Of a stretch of 64,000 bases of DNA, positions 1 through 8,860 are shown piece by piece. The notes below the pieces were generated by a model. It did no database searches. It saw only the letters and a list, made by a program, of their open reading frames with translations, and had not been told where the DNA came from. Source of the DNA: Rhodoferax sp. (lineage in GTDB: Bacteria; Pseudomonadota; Gammaproteobacteria; Burkholderiales; Burkholderiaceae_C); NCBI RefSeq assembly GCF_012927445.1, contig NZ_JABBPD010000003.1, positions 1 through 64,000 on the forward strand, given 5' to 3'. Numbering within the stretch: position 1 is the first letter of the stretch; each line of letters opens with the position of its first letter. The position numbers and the translations under genes are program-made.

Positions 1-121
1 ACATTGAGGGTTTTTACAATCGAGTCCGCAGGCACAGTCATCTAGACCAACTGAGCCCGCTGGCATTCGAGCAGCTTCGAACTGGAAGCTGAAATTTGTC
101 TACGAAAGCGGGTGAAGTCCA
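1..121 (+). mobile_element. 3' end of an IS3-family insertion sequence (partial at window edge)
   Basis: Reading from base 3 in frame gives 29 residues ending at the TGA at 90-92. They begin IEGFYNRVRRHSHL and continue with a typical SPLAFE tail, which is the C-terminus of IS3-family OrfB DDE transposases. The following 25-30 bases, ending in a CA dinucleotide near 121, look like a terminal inverted repeat. The exact boundary is inferred. The rest of the element lies outside the window. From 122 to 254 I see only a short intergenic stretch before the next gene. Confidence 0.7.
3..92 (+). CDS. IS3-family transposase OrfB, C-terminal fragment
   Basis: Open from the window edge to TGA at 90-92, encoding the last 29 residues of an rve/DDE integrase-type transposase. 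The pattern GFYNRxRRHSxL followed by SPxAFE is the recognisable terminal signature of this family. Whether the upstream part is intact cannot be judged from this window. Confidence 0.65.
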   Translation: MEGFYNRVRRHSHLDQLSPLAFEQLRTGS

Positions 122-254
122 TACAGCCAACCAGCAGTAAGACTAGCCATAGTTTCCTGCGGGATAAAAAACTTATCGATGGGGCATTGGTCGAGAATGC
201 TGCCTAATCTTAAGGATTTTTAGTTGCATGCAGTCATGCTATTCTTGAATAGTT

Positions 255-1187
255 ATGACCGACATCCTCACTGTCACCATGAATCCTGCTGTCGATATTG
301 CCACATCGACCGGCACCGTTACGCCAACGCACAAACTCAGGTGCGACATCCCTCGGCGTCACCCTGGTGGCGGTGGTATCAACGTGGCACGAGTCGTCCA
401 CCGCTTGGCAGGCGACTGCGCCGCGTTATATCCCGCAGGTGGTGTTAACGGCGAGTTGATTCAGCACTTGCTCGATGAGGAAGGTGTTAACAGTATTTGC
501 ATTGACATTGCAGGTGAGACCCGCGAAAGCTTTTCTGTCAGTGAGAGTTCGACCGGGCTGGAATATCGATTTGTCTTGCCGGGACCAGAATTGATGCCGC
601 ATGAGTGGCAGGCGTGTCTCGATCATTTTTCGGCGCTTGCCGTGCCACCTAGATACCTGGTGGCAAGCGGGAGCCTGCCACCCGGTGTTCCAGTTGATTT
701 TTATGCCCGATTGACGCGCCTGGCGAAACCGCTTGGTGTCAAAGTAGTTCTTGATACGTCTGGCCCGGCACTGGCTGCTGCGCTTGAGGCGGGGGTTTAC
801 TTAGTCAAACCTAGTCTTCGTGAGTTGCGTGATCTGTTCAGCCAAACTTTGGAAACTGAATCGCAATGGCGACGTGCTGCCGAGCAGTTGGTTGTGCAGG
901 GTAAGGCTGAAGTCGTTGTGCTGTCTTTGGGTGAAGGGGGCGCATGGCTGTTCACGAATGAAGGCGCGTGCTTTGCGCCCAGTTTGCCAATCAAGGTGGT
1001 CAGTGCCATCGGTGCGGGCGACAGTTTTGTGGGCGCCATGGTTTGGGCGCTCGCGCGGGGTCTGGAGTTGAAGGCCGCTTTTCGGTATGGTGTCGCGGCA
1101 GGTTCTGCTGCTTTGCTGTCCAAAGGTACAGGGCTTTCCCTATCTGAAGATGTCGCCCGTTTGTACGGCGACGTCAGATTAATATGA
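255..1187 (+). CDS. pfkB: PfkB-family sugar kinase, probable 6-phosphofructokinase II
   Basis: A 310-residue ribokinase/PfkB-fold kinase that probably phosphorylates fructose-6-phosphate (or 1-phosphofructose/tagatose-6-phosphate) with ATP in the cytoplasm. Visible signatures are the sugar-binding GGGGINVAR at residues 38-46 and the ATP/anion-hole motif GAGDSFVGAM at 253-262, with Asp256 as the catalytic base. The N-terminus (ILTVTMNPAVDIAT, then KLRCD) resembles E. coli PfkB more than FruK. It stands alone, 76 bases before the next gene. The family is certain; the exact substrate is inferred. Confidence 0.85.
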   Translation: MTDILTVTMNPAVDIATSTGTVTPTHKLRCDIPRRHPGGGGINVARVVHRLAGDCAALYPAGGVNGELIQHLLDEEGVNSICIDIAGETRESFSVSESSTGLEYRFVLPGPELMPHEWQACLDHFSALAVPPRYLVASGSLPPGVPVDFYARLTRLAKPLGVKVVLDTSGPALAAALEAGVYLVKPSLRELRDLFSQTLETESQWRRAAEQLVVQGKAEVVVLSLGEGGAWLFTNEGACFAPSLPIKVVSAIGAGDSFVGAMVWALARGLELKAAFRYGVAAGSAALLSKGTGLSLSEDVARLYGDVRLI

Positions 1188-1263
1188 TAAGGTCAAAACA
1201 AATATTTCTGAGACTCGTATTACTTATCGCCATGCTTGGCCGAAGTTTTGTATTGAACTGCAC

Positions 1264-2571
1264 ATGAACGAAGCTCAGACCGAATTCATTGAAATCCATC
1301 AACTGCAAGTAGGCATGTACATCGAGCTTGAACTGGGCTGGATGTCTCACCCGTTTCCCAAGGGTAGTTTCACAATTACCTCCAAGAAGCAGATCGCGGT
1401 CATTCAAGGACTTGGTTTAAAGCGTGTTCGCTACCTACCTGAAAAAAGTAATTTGACCGATGATTTGTCAGGTGCCGAGGTGTACGAGTCCGTTCCGTTC
1501 AGTAACGAGAACGGGGGGGCTGAGTCGGAATTGACCACTGCAGAAGCAGACGAACGTCGTGCTGTAAAAAAACGTCGTGAACTGCTTGCCGCACAGCAAA
1601 GAGAGATGGCGGTATGTGAACGCCGTTTTGGTGAGGCCATTCGTCAATATAAGCTGGTTGTTGAGCATGTCAATTCCAAACCGCTCGCTGTCATGGCGCA
1701 GTGTCTTGGCTTGGTCAACACGTTTGTTGATGAAATGTTGGGGGAGGGTGAATCGGCCATTCGCCTGTTGTCTGATGGCATGGGTGACAAGGCGTCCATG
1801 CATCCTGTCAATGTGACAATTATTTCGCTGCTTTTGGGTAAGTCCCTGGGTTTGACGAAGTCAGACATGGTTGATCTGGGCATGGCAGCTTTCCTGCATG
1901 ACATAGGCAAATCACAGTTGCCCGGTCGGGTTCGCTGGCTGGAAGATAATTTTTCATCGGCTGAATACAAGCTGTACCAGGAGCATGTGGGGCAGAGTGT
2001 TGCGCTTGGCAAAGGCATGGCGCTGACTGCCGGAGCGTTGCAGGCCATCGCCCAGCATCATGAGTTGATTGACGGTAGTGGTTTCCCCACCCGACTCAAG
2101 GGTGGCAGTCTGTCCATGCCGGCCAAAATTTTGTCTTTGGTGAACCGGTATGAAAATCTGTGCAACCCGAGTCGCCCCGCTGCCGCGATCACACCACATG
2201 AAGCACTGTCACTAATTTTTGCGCAGTTGAAAACTCGTTTTGACGGGGGCGCTCTCAGCGCATTTATTCGGATGATGGGCGTATATCCGCCAGGTTCTGT
2301 GGTTCAACTGGTTGAGGAGCGGTATGCCATTGTGGTTTCGGTTAATTCCTCGCGGCCGTTAAAGCCCCGAGTCGTTGTGTACGATCCCAGTGTTTCAAGG
2401 CACGAGGCCTTGATTCTTGATCTGGAAAAAATGTCCAACATCGGGATTCGGCGTAGTCTAAAACCGGCGGGTTTGCCCAAGGACGCCATGGACTATTTGT
2501 CGCCCCGTCTTCGGGTTTGTTATTTTTTCGAGAGCATTATTGAGCCCCCATTCTCTGGGGGGAATCAGTGA
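1264..2571 (+). CDS. HD-GYP domain c-di-GMP phosphodiesterase with N-terminal DUF3391
   Basis: 435 residues. Residues 8-60 fit the DUF3391 domain often found in front of HD-GYP domains. After a charged, helical linker (95-135) comes the HD-GYP domain: HD pair at 212-213 (LHDIGK), HHE at 265-267 and DGSGFP at 270-275, a slight variant of the usual GYP. Metal ligands His180 and His241 also appear to be present, so hydrolysis of c-di-GMP is plausible. The TGA stop overlaps the GTG start of the next gene by four bases (GTGA), implying translational coupling with a GGDEF-EAL protein. Confidence 0.88.
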   Translation: MNEAQTEFIEIHQLQVGMYIELELGWMSHPFPKGSFTITSKKQIAVIQGLGLKRVRYLPEKSNLTDDLSGAEVYESVPFSNENGGAESELTTAEADERRAVKKRRELLAAQQREMAVCERRFGEAIRQYKLVVEHVNSKPLAVMAQCLGLVNTFVDEMLGEGESAIRLLSDGMGDKASMHPVNVTIISLLLGKSLGLTKSDMVDLGMAAFLHDIGKSQLPGRVRWLEDNFSSAEYKLYQEHVGQSVALGKGMALTAGALQAIAQHHELIDGSGFPTRLKGGSLSMPAKILSLVNRYENLCNPSRPAAAITPHEALSLIFAQLKTRFDGGALSAFIRMMGVYPPGSVVQLVEERYAIVVSVNSSRPLKPRVVVYDPSVSRHEALILDLEKMSNIGIRRSLKPAGLPKDAMDYLSPRLRVCYFFESIIEPPFSGGNQ

Positions 2572-5021
2572 ACCTCAACGCCTGTGGCTCCATGATCGAA
2601 GGCTTGCTCGAAGCGGTCTGGCTGGTGGATCCGATCACCCTTCGCATTCTGGCCGTCAACCATGCGGCTGCTGATTTGCTCGGTCTTGCGTCCGAAGATC
2701 TGGTTGGCAAGCCCGCCATTGAATTAACCGCCACGCCGGAAGACCAGTTTTTTTGGGAAGATGTTGCTTCCGGTTTGATCGATAGCATCCACTCCGAGAC
2801 CTTGCTACGTGGTGCCGATGGCATCGCGGTGCCGGTAGAGCGCCGTGTCAGCCGGGTTTGGCCGAAAGTGGATCGCGCCTTGTATGTGGTAGGACTACGT
2901 GATTTGCGCTTGCAGCGTCGCGCTGAAGATGAGCTTGAGAGACTGGTGGCCGAACTTCGAGCCACCCTGGAATCTACAGCCGATGGCATTTTGGTTAGCG
3001 ATCTCAATGGCGACATCCGAAACTACAACCGGCATTTTGCTGCACTGTGGGATGTGCCTGAATCCCTGTTGTTAAAGCGTAATGACTCGGCCTTGTACGG
3101 GCATCTTGCCAGTCGTGTTCTGGATCGTGCCGGCTATGAGAAGCGGCTTCATGAAATAGCTGAGAGCCCTTTGCTGGAAACCTCCGATACATTGGTCTTG
3201 ATCTCTGGTCATGTGCTGGAGCGAGTATCGCGGCCGCAATTCAGTCGAGGTCAGCCTGTTGGGCGGGTGTTTTCCTTTCGCGATATTACGCAACGCAACG
3301 ATGCTGAGTCCCGCCTTCGTCTGGCCGCTAAAGTTTTTGAATCGAGTCAGGACGCTATTTTCATTACGGGTCCTGACTTTGTCATTCTTGCGGTCAATCC
3401 TGTGTGTGAACAGTTGACAGACAATTCTCAAGCTAAATTGATAGGTGCTTCGCTCCAAGAGCTTTTTCATGACCCGCATGACCTCGAATTAATTTCACGT
3501 GTGCAGCAGACGCTCACCGACGAAGGATGCTGGCGGGGCCAGGTTTCACTTAAAAGAAAAAGCTGTACCGACTGCGCTGTTCAGGTTTCCTGGGCTATGT
3601 TGCGCGATGAGCAGGGTGAGATTACGCACACCATAGGTTTTTTCAAGGATTTGACAGAAGAACTGGCGGCTCGAAAACGTATTGAGCAACTGGCTTACAG
3701 CGACGCATTGACCGGTTTGCCCAACAGGTTGCTGCTGTCGCAGCGGGTTGATTTTGCCCTGCGCATGGCCGAGCGAAACGGCGCGGAGTTTGGGGTTTTC
3801 TTTATTGACCTTGATCGTTTCAAGAATATCAACGATTCGATGGGACACACGTTCGGTGATCGCGTGTTGATCGAGGTGGCCGAGCGTATCAAACGGTGTT
3901 TGCGTGATGTTGACACCTTGTGCCGACTCGGCGGCGATGAGTTTGTCATCTTTTTGCAGGAGATTGATGCCCATGGCGCTGAAGTGTTGGCGCGCCGAAT
4001 CCTTGACATCATGGGACGCCCCTTCCAAATTGATGAACTGAGTTTTTCAGTCGGTTGCAGTATCGGTGTCGCGTTGTATCCCGAAGATGGCCGCTCGTTG
4101 GATGAATTGATCAAATGCGCTGATACCGCGATGTATCTGGTCAAGGAGCGTGGGCGTGGCAGTTTCCGTTTCTACCAGCCGCAGATGAATGTCGATTTGC
4201 TATCGCGCATGAAAATGGACCATGCCATGCGCCAAGCCATGGAACGAGGTTTGTTTCGGCTGCACTACCAGCCGCAGATTTCGCTGGCCAACGGACAGTT
4301 GCTGGGTGCCGAAGCCTTGATTCGCTGGTCGGATGCTGAACTAGGAAATGTGTCGCCGGCGCTGTTTATTCCCTTGGCAGAAGAGTCTGGTTTCATCATC
4401 ACAATTGGCAATTGGGTGCTGGAGGAGGCCGTGCGGCAAGCGGTGCTCTGGCAAAACGGCGGCACGCCTGTGACGGTGTCGATCAACGTCTCGGCACTGC
4501 AGTTTCAGCAGTCTGATTTTGTGGAGATCGTTGCCGGCGTGCTTAAAGCTTCTGGACTGGCACCGCAACTTCTGGAGCTGGAGTTGACCGAGTCCATTCT
4601 GGTCAAAGATGCTCACGAGGCCTTGGGACGATTGCACGCCTTGGCGGCACTCGGTGTCGTCATGTCCATCGACGACTTTGGAACGGGTTATTCCAGTCTG
4701 GCCTACCTGAAGAAATTCCCCATCTCCAAGCTCAAGATTGATCGCTCGTTTGTGATGGGGTTACCTGAAGATGAGAGCGACCGCGCGATTGTGAGCGCAA
4801 CCATCGGCATGGCGCGGGGTCTTAAATTAAAAGTCGTCGCGGAGGGGGTCGAAACCATCGCGCAAAGAGACTACCTGGCGGGGCTGGATTGCGAGTCATT
4901 TCAGGGCTATTTATGCTCGCCGGGATTGCCTGCGGATGAATTTGAAGTGCTGATGGCGTCCTTGCCGCACGCTTTATCAGACCGTCGTGAGGCCTTTGTA
5001 GAGCATGTAGGCAGCCAGTAG
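2568..5021 (+). CDS. PAS-PAS-GGDEF-EAL c-di-GMP synthase/phosphodiesterase
   Basis: 817 residues. PAS-like sensor segments occupy roughly 1-375, including a PAC-type stretch ending TIGFFKDLTEE. The cyclase domain has an intact GGDEF at 455-459 and an RxxD inhibitory site five residues before it (RDVD). The phosphodiesterase domain has EAL at 582-584, ELTES, DDFGTGYSS and a final AEGVET, so both active sites look intact. No membrane segment is visible, so it should be cytosolic. The start is a GTG overlapping the HD-GYP stop. The 3' end overlaps the convergent permease gene by 45 bases. Which activity dominates cannot be told from sequence. Confidence 0.92.
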   Translation: MNLNACGSMIEGLLEAVWLVDPITLRILAVNHAAADLLGLASEDLVGKPAIELTATPEDQFFWEDVASGLIDSIHSETLLRGADGIAVPVERRVSRVWPKVDRALYVVGLRDLRLQRRAEDELERLVAELRATLESTADGILVSDLNGDIRNYNRHFAALWDVPESLLLKRNDSALYGHLASRVLDRAGYEKRLHEIAESPLLETSDTLVLISGHVLERVSRPQFSRGQPVGRVFSFRDITQRNDAESRLRLAAKVFESSQDAIFITGPDFVILAVNPVCEQLTDNSQAKLIGASLQELFHDPHDLELISRVQQTLTDEGCWRGQVSLKRKSCTDCAVQVSWAMLRDEQGEITHTIGFFKDLTEELAARKRIEQLAYSDALTGLPNRLLLSQRVDFALRMAERNGAEFGVFFIDLDRFKNINDSMGHTFGDRVLIEVAERIKRCLRDVDTLCRLGGDEFVIFLQEIDAHGAEVLARRILDIMGRPFQIDELSFSVGCSIGVALYPEDGRSLDELIKCADTAMYLVKERGRGSFRFYQPQMNVDLLSRMKMDHAMRQAMERGLFRLHYQPQISLANGQLLGAEALIRWSDAELGNVSPALFIPLAEESGFIITIGNWVLEEAVRQAVLWQNGGTPVTVSINVSALQFQQSDFVEIVAGVLKASGLAPQLLELELTESILVKDAHEALGRLHALAALGVVMSIDDFGTGYSSLAYLKKFPISKLKIDRSFVMGLPEDESDRAIVSATIGMARGLKLKVVAEGVETIAQRDYLAGLDCESFQGYLCSPGLPADEFEVLMASLPHALSDRREAFVEHVGSQ

Positions 5022-5795
5022 GTAAAGGATGCTGGCAAATACGCGCTTGAGTTGCTTGACCGGCAGCTTGTGTGCCGCCCGGGCGCCCAGCGGGGCGGTC
5101 AGCACGCTGCAGGCGGCAATGACGCCCAGTGCTGGCAACCAGATATAGCCGATCGAATGGGGCGGCAAGTTTTGTAAACCCTGGCCGCTGATGATGTAGC
5201 CCACTACGTTGGCCAGCGCAATGGGAAAACCAAGGGCCGCAGAGGTCGCCACCGCGTTATGAATGGCGACGTTGCACCAAGTCATGAAGGGCACGCTGAC
5301 GAAGCCGCCACCGGCACCCACCAGCCCTGACAAAAAGCCAATCACCCCACCTGCACCAATGAGTCCGCCCGTGCCTGGCACCTGCCGGGTTGGGGCCGGC
5401 TTCTTGTTTAAAAACATTTGGGTGGCAGAAAAACTCACGAAGGCGGCAAAAAAAAGGGCCAACCACGCGCCTTTGAGCAGGGCAAAGACCCCCATGCTGG
5501 CCACCGCACCACCCAGAATGATGCCAGGCGCCAAGCCCTTGACCAAATCCCAGCGCACCAAGCCGCGTTGATGATGGGCACGCACGCTGGACATTGACGT
5601 GAACATGATAGTGGCCATGGAGGTGGCAATCGCCATTTTGACGGCGAGGTCTGGCGCTACACCGCGGCCTGACAGGATGATCGTGATGAACGGTACCATC
5701 ATCATGCCGCCACCAATGCCCAATAAACCCGCCAGAAAACCAGAACTTAAGCCCAATAAGGCCAGTTGAATGATCAGCAGGGGTTCTAAATTCAT
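4977..5795 (-). CDS. TauE/SafE family (DUF81) membrane permease
   Basis: 272 residues, almost entirely hydrophobic with about eight predicted membrane spans. The repeated glycine-rich segments (GLLGIGGGMMMVP near the N-terminus, GLVGAGGGFVSVP in the middle) are the internal-duplication hallmark of the TauE/SafE family, which exports sulfite, sulfoacetate or other organosulfur anions. The substrate cannot be assigned. It sits directly downstream of the 6S RNA gene and may be co-transcribed with it. Its 3' end overlaps the opposing GGDEF-EAL gene. Confidence 0.88.
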   Translation of the reverse strand: MNLEPLLIIQLALLGLSSGFLAGLLGIGGGMMMVPFITIILSGRGVAPDLAVKMAIATSMATIMFTSMSSVRAHHQRGLVRWDLVKGLAPGIILGGAVASMGVFALLKGAWLALFFAAFVSFSATQMFLNKKPAPTRQVPGTGGLIGAGGVIGFLSGLVGAGGGFVSVPFMTWCNVAIHNAVATSAALGFPIALANVVGYIISGQGLQNLPPHSIGYIWLPALGVIAACSVLTAPLGARAAHKLPVKQLKRVFASILYLLAAYMLYKGLTTV

Positions 5796-5809
5796 GAGGG
5801 GCTAAAGAA

Positions 5810-5988
5810 AAGGTGTCTGCAAATGCCACCGGACCGGCATCCTGAACCGGGGTTCAGGTGGGCGAGGTCAGCGCAAGCCTTGGGTTCATCTAACGCGAGA
5901 TGATCACGCTGGCTAGGCAATGTTCCAAGCCCTGCTCTAGGAGCATTGGTTCAAGGAAATATAAAGCCCGGCGAGCACTGCAGACAGT
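5810..5988 (-). ncRNA. ssrS: 6S RNA (ssrS)
   Basis: Between zapA and the permease gene, the minus strand folds as 6S RNA. An 8-bp closing stem pairs TGTCTGCA at the 5' end (complement of 5979-5986) with TGCAGACA at the 3' end (complement of 5814-5821). Just inside are GTGCTCGCCGGGC and the paired 3' CCGGTCCGGTGGCAT. A CCTGAACCCCGGTTCAGG hairpin and a TTGAACCAATGCTCC segment match known 6S elements. A TACAAT -10 box lies 5-10 bases before the 5' end. 6S RNA binds and sequesters sigma-70 RNA polymerase. The position beside zapA is the conserved one; ends are accurate to a few bases. Confidence 0.85.
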
Positions 5989-6037
5989 AACGATTGTAGA
6001 GCTTGCCGGACATCCCGGTGTTGGGAGCGTCGATTAT

Positions 6038-6391
6038 CTAGATCAGACGACTGTCATCACCCAGAGCTACATCAAGTCGCTCCAGCAAGGAGGTCAGTAG
6101 CAACTCGCGGCTTTCCGACTGCGGGCCATGCGATGCATCCGAATTCAGGTTTTCCGTGGAAGGATTGCCCTGTGCTTGCGGTGTGGCGCTACCCTGGTCA
6201 GCCAGATCAAATGCCAGGTTCAGGGCCGCCAGCACGGCAATGCGGTCGCGCGCCCGGACCTTGCCGCCATCACGGATTTTGCACATGGCGGTGTCAACAC
6301 GTTCAACCGCTTCCAGTAAGCGGAAGTCTCCACCTTCCGGGCAGCCTAGCAGGTAGCTCTGCCCCATGATCTGTACTTCGAGTTGTTTCAT
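6038..6391 (-). CDS. zapA: Cell division protein ZapA
   Basis: 117 residues. The N-terminal globular domain matches ZapA (VQIMGQSYLLGCPEGG, LLEAVERVDTAM, RARDRIAVLAALNLAFDL). A variable acidic linker and a leucine-rich C-terminal helix follow. ZapA binds and bundles FtsZ at the Z-ring. The start overlaps the end of the upstream ZapB-like gene (ATGA-type overlap), so the two are coupled. The 6S RNA gene follows on the same strand. Confidence 0.93.
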   Translation of the reverse strand: MKQLEVQIMGQSYLLGCPEGGDFRLLEAVERVDTAMCKIRDGGKVRARDRIAVLAALNLAFDLADQGSATPQAQGNPSTENLNSDASHGPQSESRELLLTSLLERLDVALGDDSRLI

Positions 6392-6618
6392 GTAGCACCT
6401 TGTTGCGTACCACTGGCCACTGCTTCCGGCAGGCGTTCCAGAAGCGCATCTACCCGTGCGCGGGCGGCACCGAGTCTTGATTTCAGGGAGTCGCGTTCTT
6501 GCGAAAGGGCGTCAACTTGCGCGCAGAGCAGCGCATTGGTACGCTGCAACTCATCGTAACGGACGAGCAAAAGCTCCACACGCGCGGCAATTTGGTCGAT
6601 TTTGGACGGGTTCGTCAT
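6388..6618 (-). CDS. ZapB-like coiled-coil division protein
   Basis: A small, nearly all-helical protein of 76 residues starting MTNPSKIDQIAARVELL. Heptad leucines and charged residues run through most of its length, as in the ZapB/TIGR02449-type proteins encoded before zapA in beta- and gammaproteobacteria. I chose the ATG at 6618; a longer frame to 6666 exists but adds an unrelated 16-residue leader. It probably works with ZapA in Z-ring assembly. The family call rests on coiled-coil character and gene order. Confidence 0.75.
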   Translation of the reverse strand: MTNPSKIDQIAARVELLLVRYDELQRTNALLCAQVDALSQERDSLKSRLGAARARVDALLERLPEAVASGTQQGAT

Positions 6619-6665
6619 AGCCTCTATTGTAAGGTTCGCAAAATGTAATCGGCTGTAAAATCGCA

Positions 6666-6873
6666 AGGTCGGTGCTCGCGGCGTGGTTCACATGCCGCAG
6701 TTCAACGGGAAGCAGGAGGGAGACGCTGGCAACAGCTAACCTAACCTGCGCTGCCCCCGCAACGGTAAGTGGACGAATCCTTTGATTCCGCTTCCATCAC
6801 GGCCACTGAGCGTTCTGAACATGCGCTTGGGAAGGCGATGGAGGTTGCTTCCACCAGCCCGGATACCGGCCAA
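6666..6873 (+). promoter_or_regulatory. Cobalamin (B12) riboswitch
   Basis: The 324-base gap before btuB holds a classic adenosylcobalamin aptamer: a GGTCGGTGC start, ACGGGAAGCAGG, the B12-box region GCCCCCGCAACGGTAAG (about 6751-6767), GCCACTGAGC, TGGGAAGGCGATGG, and the closing AGCCCGGATACCGGCC ending near 6872. The expression platform should lie in 6874-6942, immediately upstream of the btuB start, consistent with B12-dependent repression of translation or transcription of btuB and probably the following cob genes. Confidence 0.95.
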
Positions 6874-6942
6874 CAAGGTGGTTGCACGCCCTGGCGGGCA
6901 GCCGTGACGCTCATGCACTGTCGGGGACGACGGTGAGGGCAT

Positions 6943-8835
6943 TTGTTGAAATTTTCCTTCATGACAACTTGTATTTTTCACGCACGCCTGGCCGTGCTTC
7001 CTCTGGCTTTGGCTGGCGCTTTTCCCTTGTTTGCGCAATCTCAGTCAAATTCCTTATTAAGCGAAACCGTGGTGACTGCCACCCGCGTCGCCCAGCCTTT
7101 AAGCGACCTGGTGGCTGACGTCACCGTTGTGGATCGTGCACGCATTGAGCGGAGTGGCGCCACCGGCGTGGCTGATGTGTTGGCGCGTTTGCCTGGCGTG
7201 GAGATCAGCCGCAATGGGGGTATCGGAGGCACCACCAGTGTGTTTCTGCGTGGCGGTAACTCGCAACACACGGCGGTGTACCTTGATGGCGTGCGCTTGG
7301 ATGCTCAGTCTGGTAGCGGCGGTGTGGCGTGGGAGAGTATTCCGCTGGCTCAGATTGATCGCATTGAAGTCCTGCGCGGTCCAGCCGCCGCAGTCTATGG
7401 CTCCGACGCCATCAATGGCGTTATCCAGCTTTTTACCCGCCGGGGAGAAGGCCCGGCTGCGCCCTATGTAGGCGTGGGCGCAGGCAGTCATGGCTTGAGC
7501 AAGGTGGAGGCCGGTGTTAGCGGATCTGTCGGCGTCGATAGCGCTGTTGACTATTCATTCGGCCTAGCAAATGAATCCAGCGATGGCTTTAATTCGCAGC
7601 CGCTGTATTTGCGCAAACCCGCTGATGGCGTACGTAACCCCGATCAGGATGGCTATCGCAGCACGTCGGCCAGCGCCCGGATGGGAATCCAGGTGAATCG
7701 CTCCCATCGCCTGGACGCCACGGTGCTCGCCAGCGACATGGAGTCCCAGTATGACGCTTTTACCTACAAACCTGCCAGCCCGGTGGATGACACTAGCCGA
7801 CATGAGTTGCGTACCGTCGGCCTGAACTGGCATGCCCAGTGGACCGATGCCTACAGCACTCGCCTGAGCGTGACTAACAGCCGAAGCCGCTATGAAACCA
7901 CGCCTTCCATCTACCTGACCACGACAGATTTGCGCGGTTATCTGCTTCAAAACGAACTGCGTTTTGGTCCGCATCTGGTAACAGCCACGCTGGAGCGCCG
8001 GGAAGATGAACTTGAAAACACGGCGGTCGGCCCCAACCGCAGCCGCACCCAAGACGCGGTTGCCTTGGGCTATGGTTTTGCGCAGGCCAGCCATACCGTT
8101 CAACTCAATGTGCGACACGATGACGACAGCGGCTTTGGCGGCAAGACCACCGGCAGTGCCGCTTATGGCTATGCCATTACGCCGAAACTGCGTATGACCG
8201 GTTCTGCCGGGACCGCGTTTCGTGCGCCTACGTTGTATCAGCGTTTCAGTGACTATGGCGTCAGCAGCCTGCAACCTGAAACCAGCAGCAACCTCGAAGC
8301 AGGGCTACGTTATACCGACGGCGCCAGCAGTCTGGGCGTGGTGGCCTACCGCAACACAGTGCGCAACCTGATCACCTATGTCAATGGCCCCGGTGCCTGT
8401 GCATCGCCCTATGGCTGCTACGACAGTGTGGCGCGTGCCGGGTACGAAGGGGTGACCTTGTCTGCCAGCTATTTGCTGGGACACGTAAATCTGACCGCTT
8501 CGGTTGACTTCCAGAATCCTGAGGATTTGGACACGGGCAAACAGCTCGCGCGCCGCTCGCGCCGCCATGCAACATTGGGTGCTGATTTCCATGTCGGTGA
8601 CTGGAGCCTGGGCGCTGAAATGCAGGCGTCGGACAAGCGCTTTGATACAGCGGACAACACCACCGAACTGCCGGGTTATACCTTGGTTAACCTGTCGGCC
8701 AGCACTCACCTTAGTCGCGATGTTACGTTTCTAGCGCGGATAAACAACCTGACTGACAAGGACTATCAGACCGCCCGTACTTATGCCAACGAAGGTCGCA
8801 CGATTTACATCGGCCTGAAATGGGCGCCTCAGTAA
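6943..8835 (+). CDS. btuB: BtuB-like TonB-dependent outer-membrane cobalamin receptor
   Basis: Up to 630 residues, with a signal peptide ending near LFAQSQ, a TonB box (ETVVTATR), a plug domain (VLARLPGVEISRNGG, LRGPAAAVYGSDAINGV) and a 22-strand-type barrel ending in the aromatic-rich TIYIGLKWAPQ. The riboswitch directly upstream strongly supports cobalamin as substrate. Start choice is uncertain: TTG codons at 6943 and 6946 sit just after a GAGGG ribosome-binding site, while ATG 6961 lacks a well-spaced one. It is the first gene of the B12 cluster; the next gene starts 25 bases downstream. Confidence 0.92.
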   Translation: MLKFSFMTTCIFHARLAVLPLALAGAFPLFAQSQSNSLLSETVVTATRVAQPLSDLVADVTVVDRARIERSGATGVADVLARLPGVEISRNGGIGGTTSVFLRGGNSQHTAVYLDGVRLDAQSGSGGVAWESIPLAQIDRIEVLRGPAAAVYGSDAINGVIQLFTRRGEGPAAPYVGVGAGSHGLSKVEAGVSGSVGVDSAVDYSFGLANESSDGFNSQPLYLRKPADGVRNPDQDGYRSTSASARMGIQVNRSHRLDATVLASDMESQYDAFTYKPASPVDDTSRHELRTVGLNWHAQWTDAYSTRLSVTNSRSRYETTPSIYLTTTDLRGYLLQNELRFGPHLVTATLERREDELENTAVGPNRSRTQDAVALGYGFAQASHTVQLNVRHDDDSGFGGKTTGSAAYGYAITPKLRMTGSAGTAFRAPTLYQRFSDYGVSSLQPETSSNLEAGLRYTDGASSLGVVAYRNTVRNLITYVNGPGACASPYGCYDSVARAGYEGVTLSASYLLGHVNLTASVDFQNPEDLDTGKQLARRSRRHATLGADFHVGDWSLGAEMQASDKRFDTADNTTELPGYTLVNLSASTHLSRDVTFLARINNLTDKDYQTARTYANEGRTIYIGLKWAPQ

Positions 8836-8860
8836 TTTTGATGCTCTGAAAGATATATGC

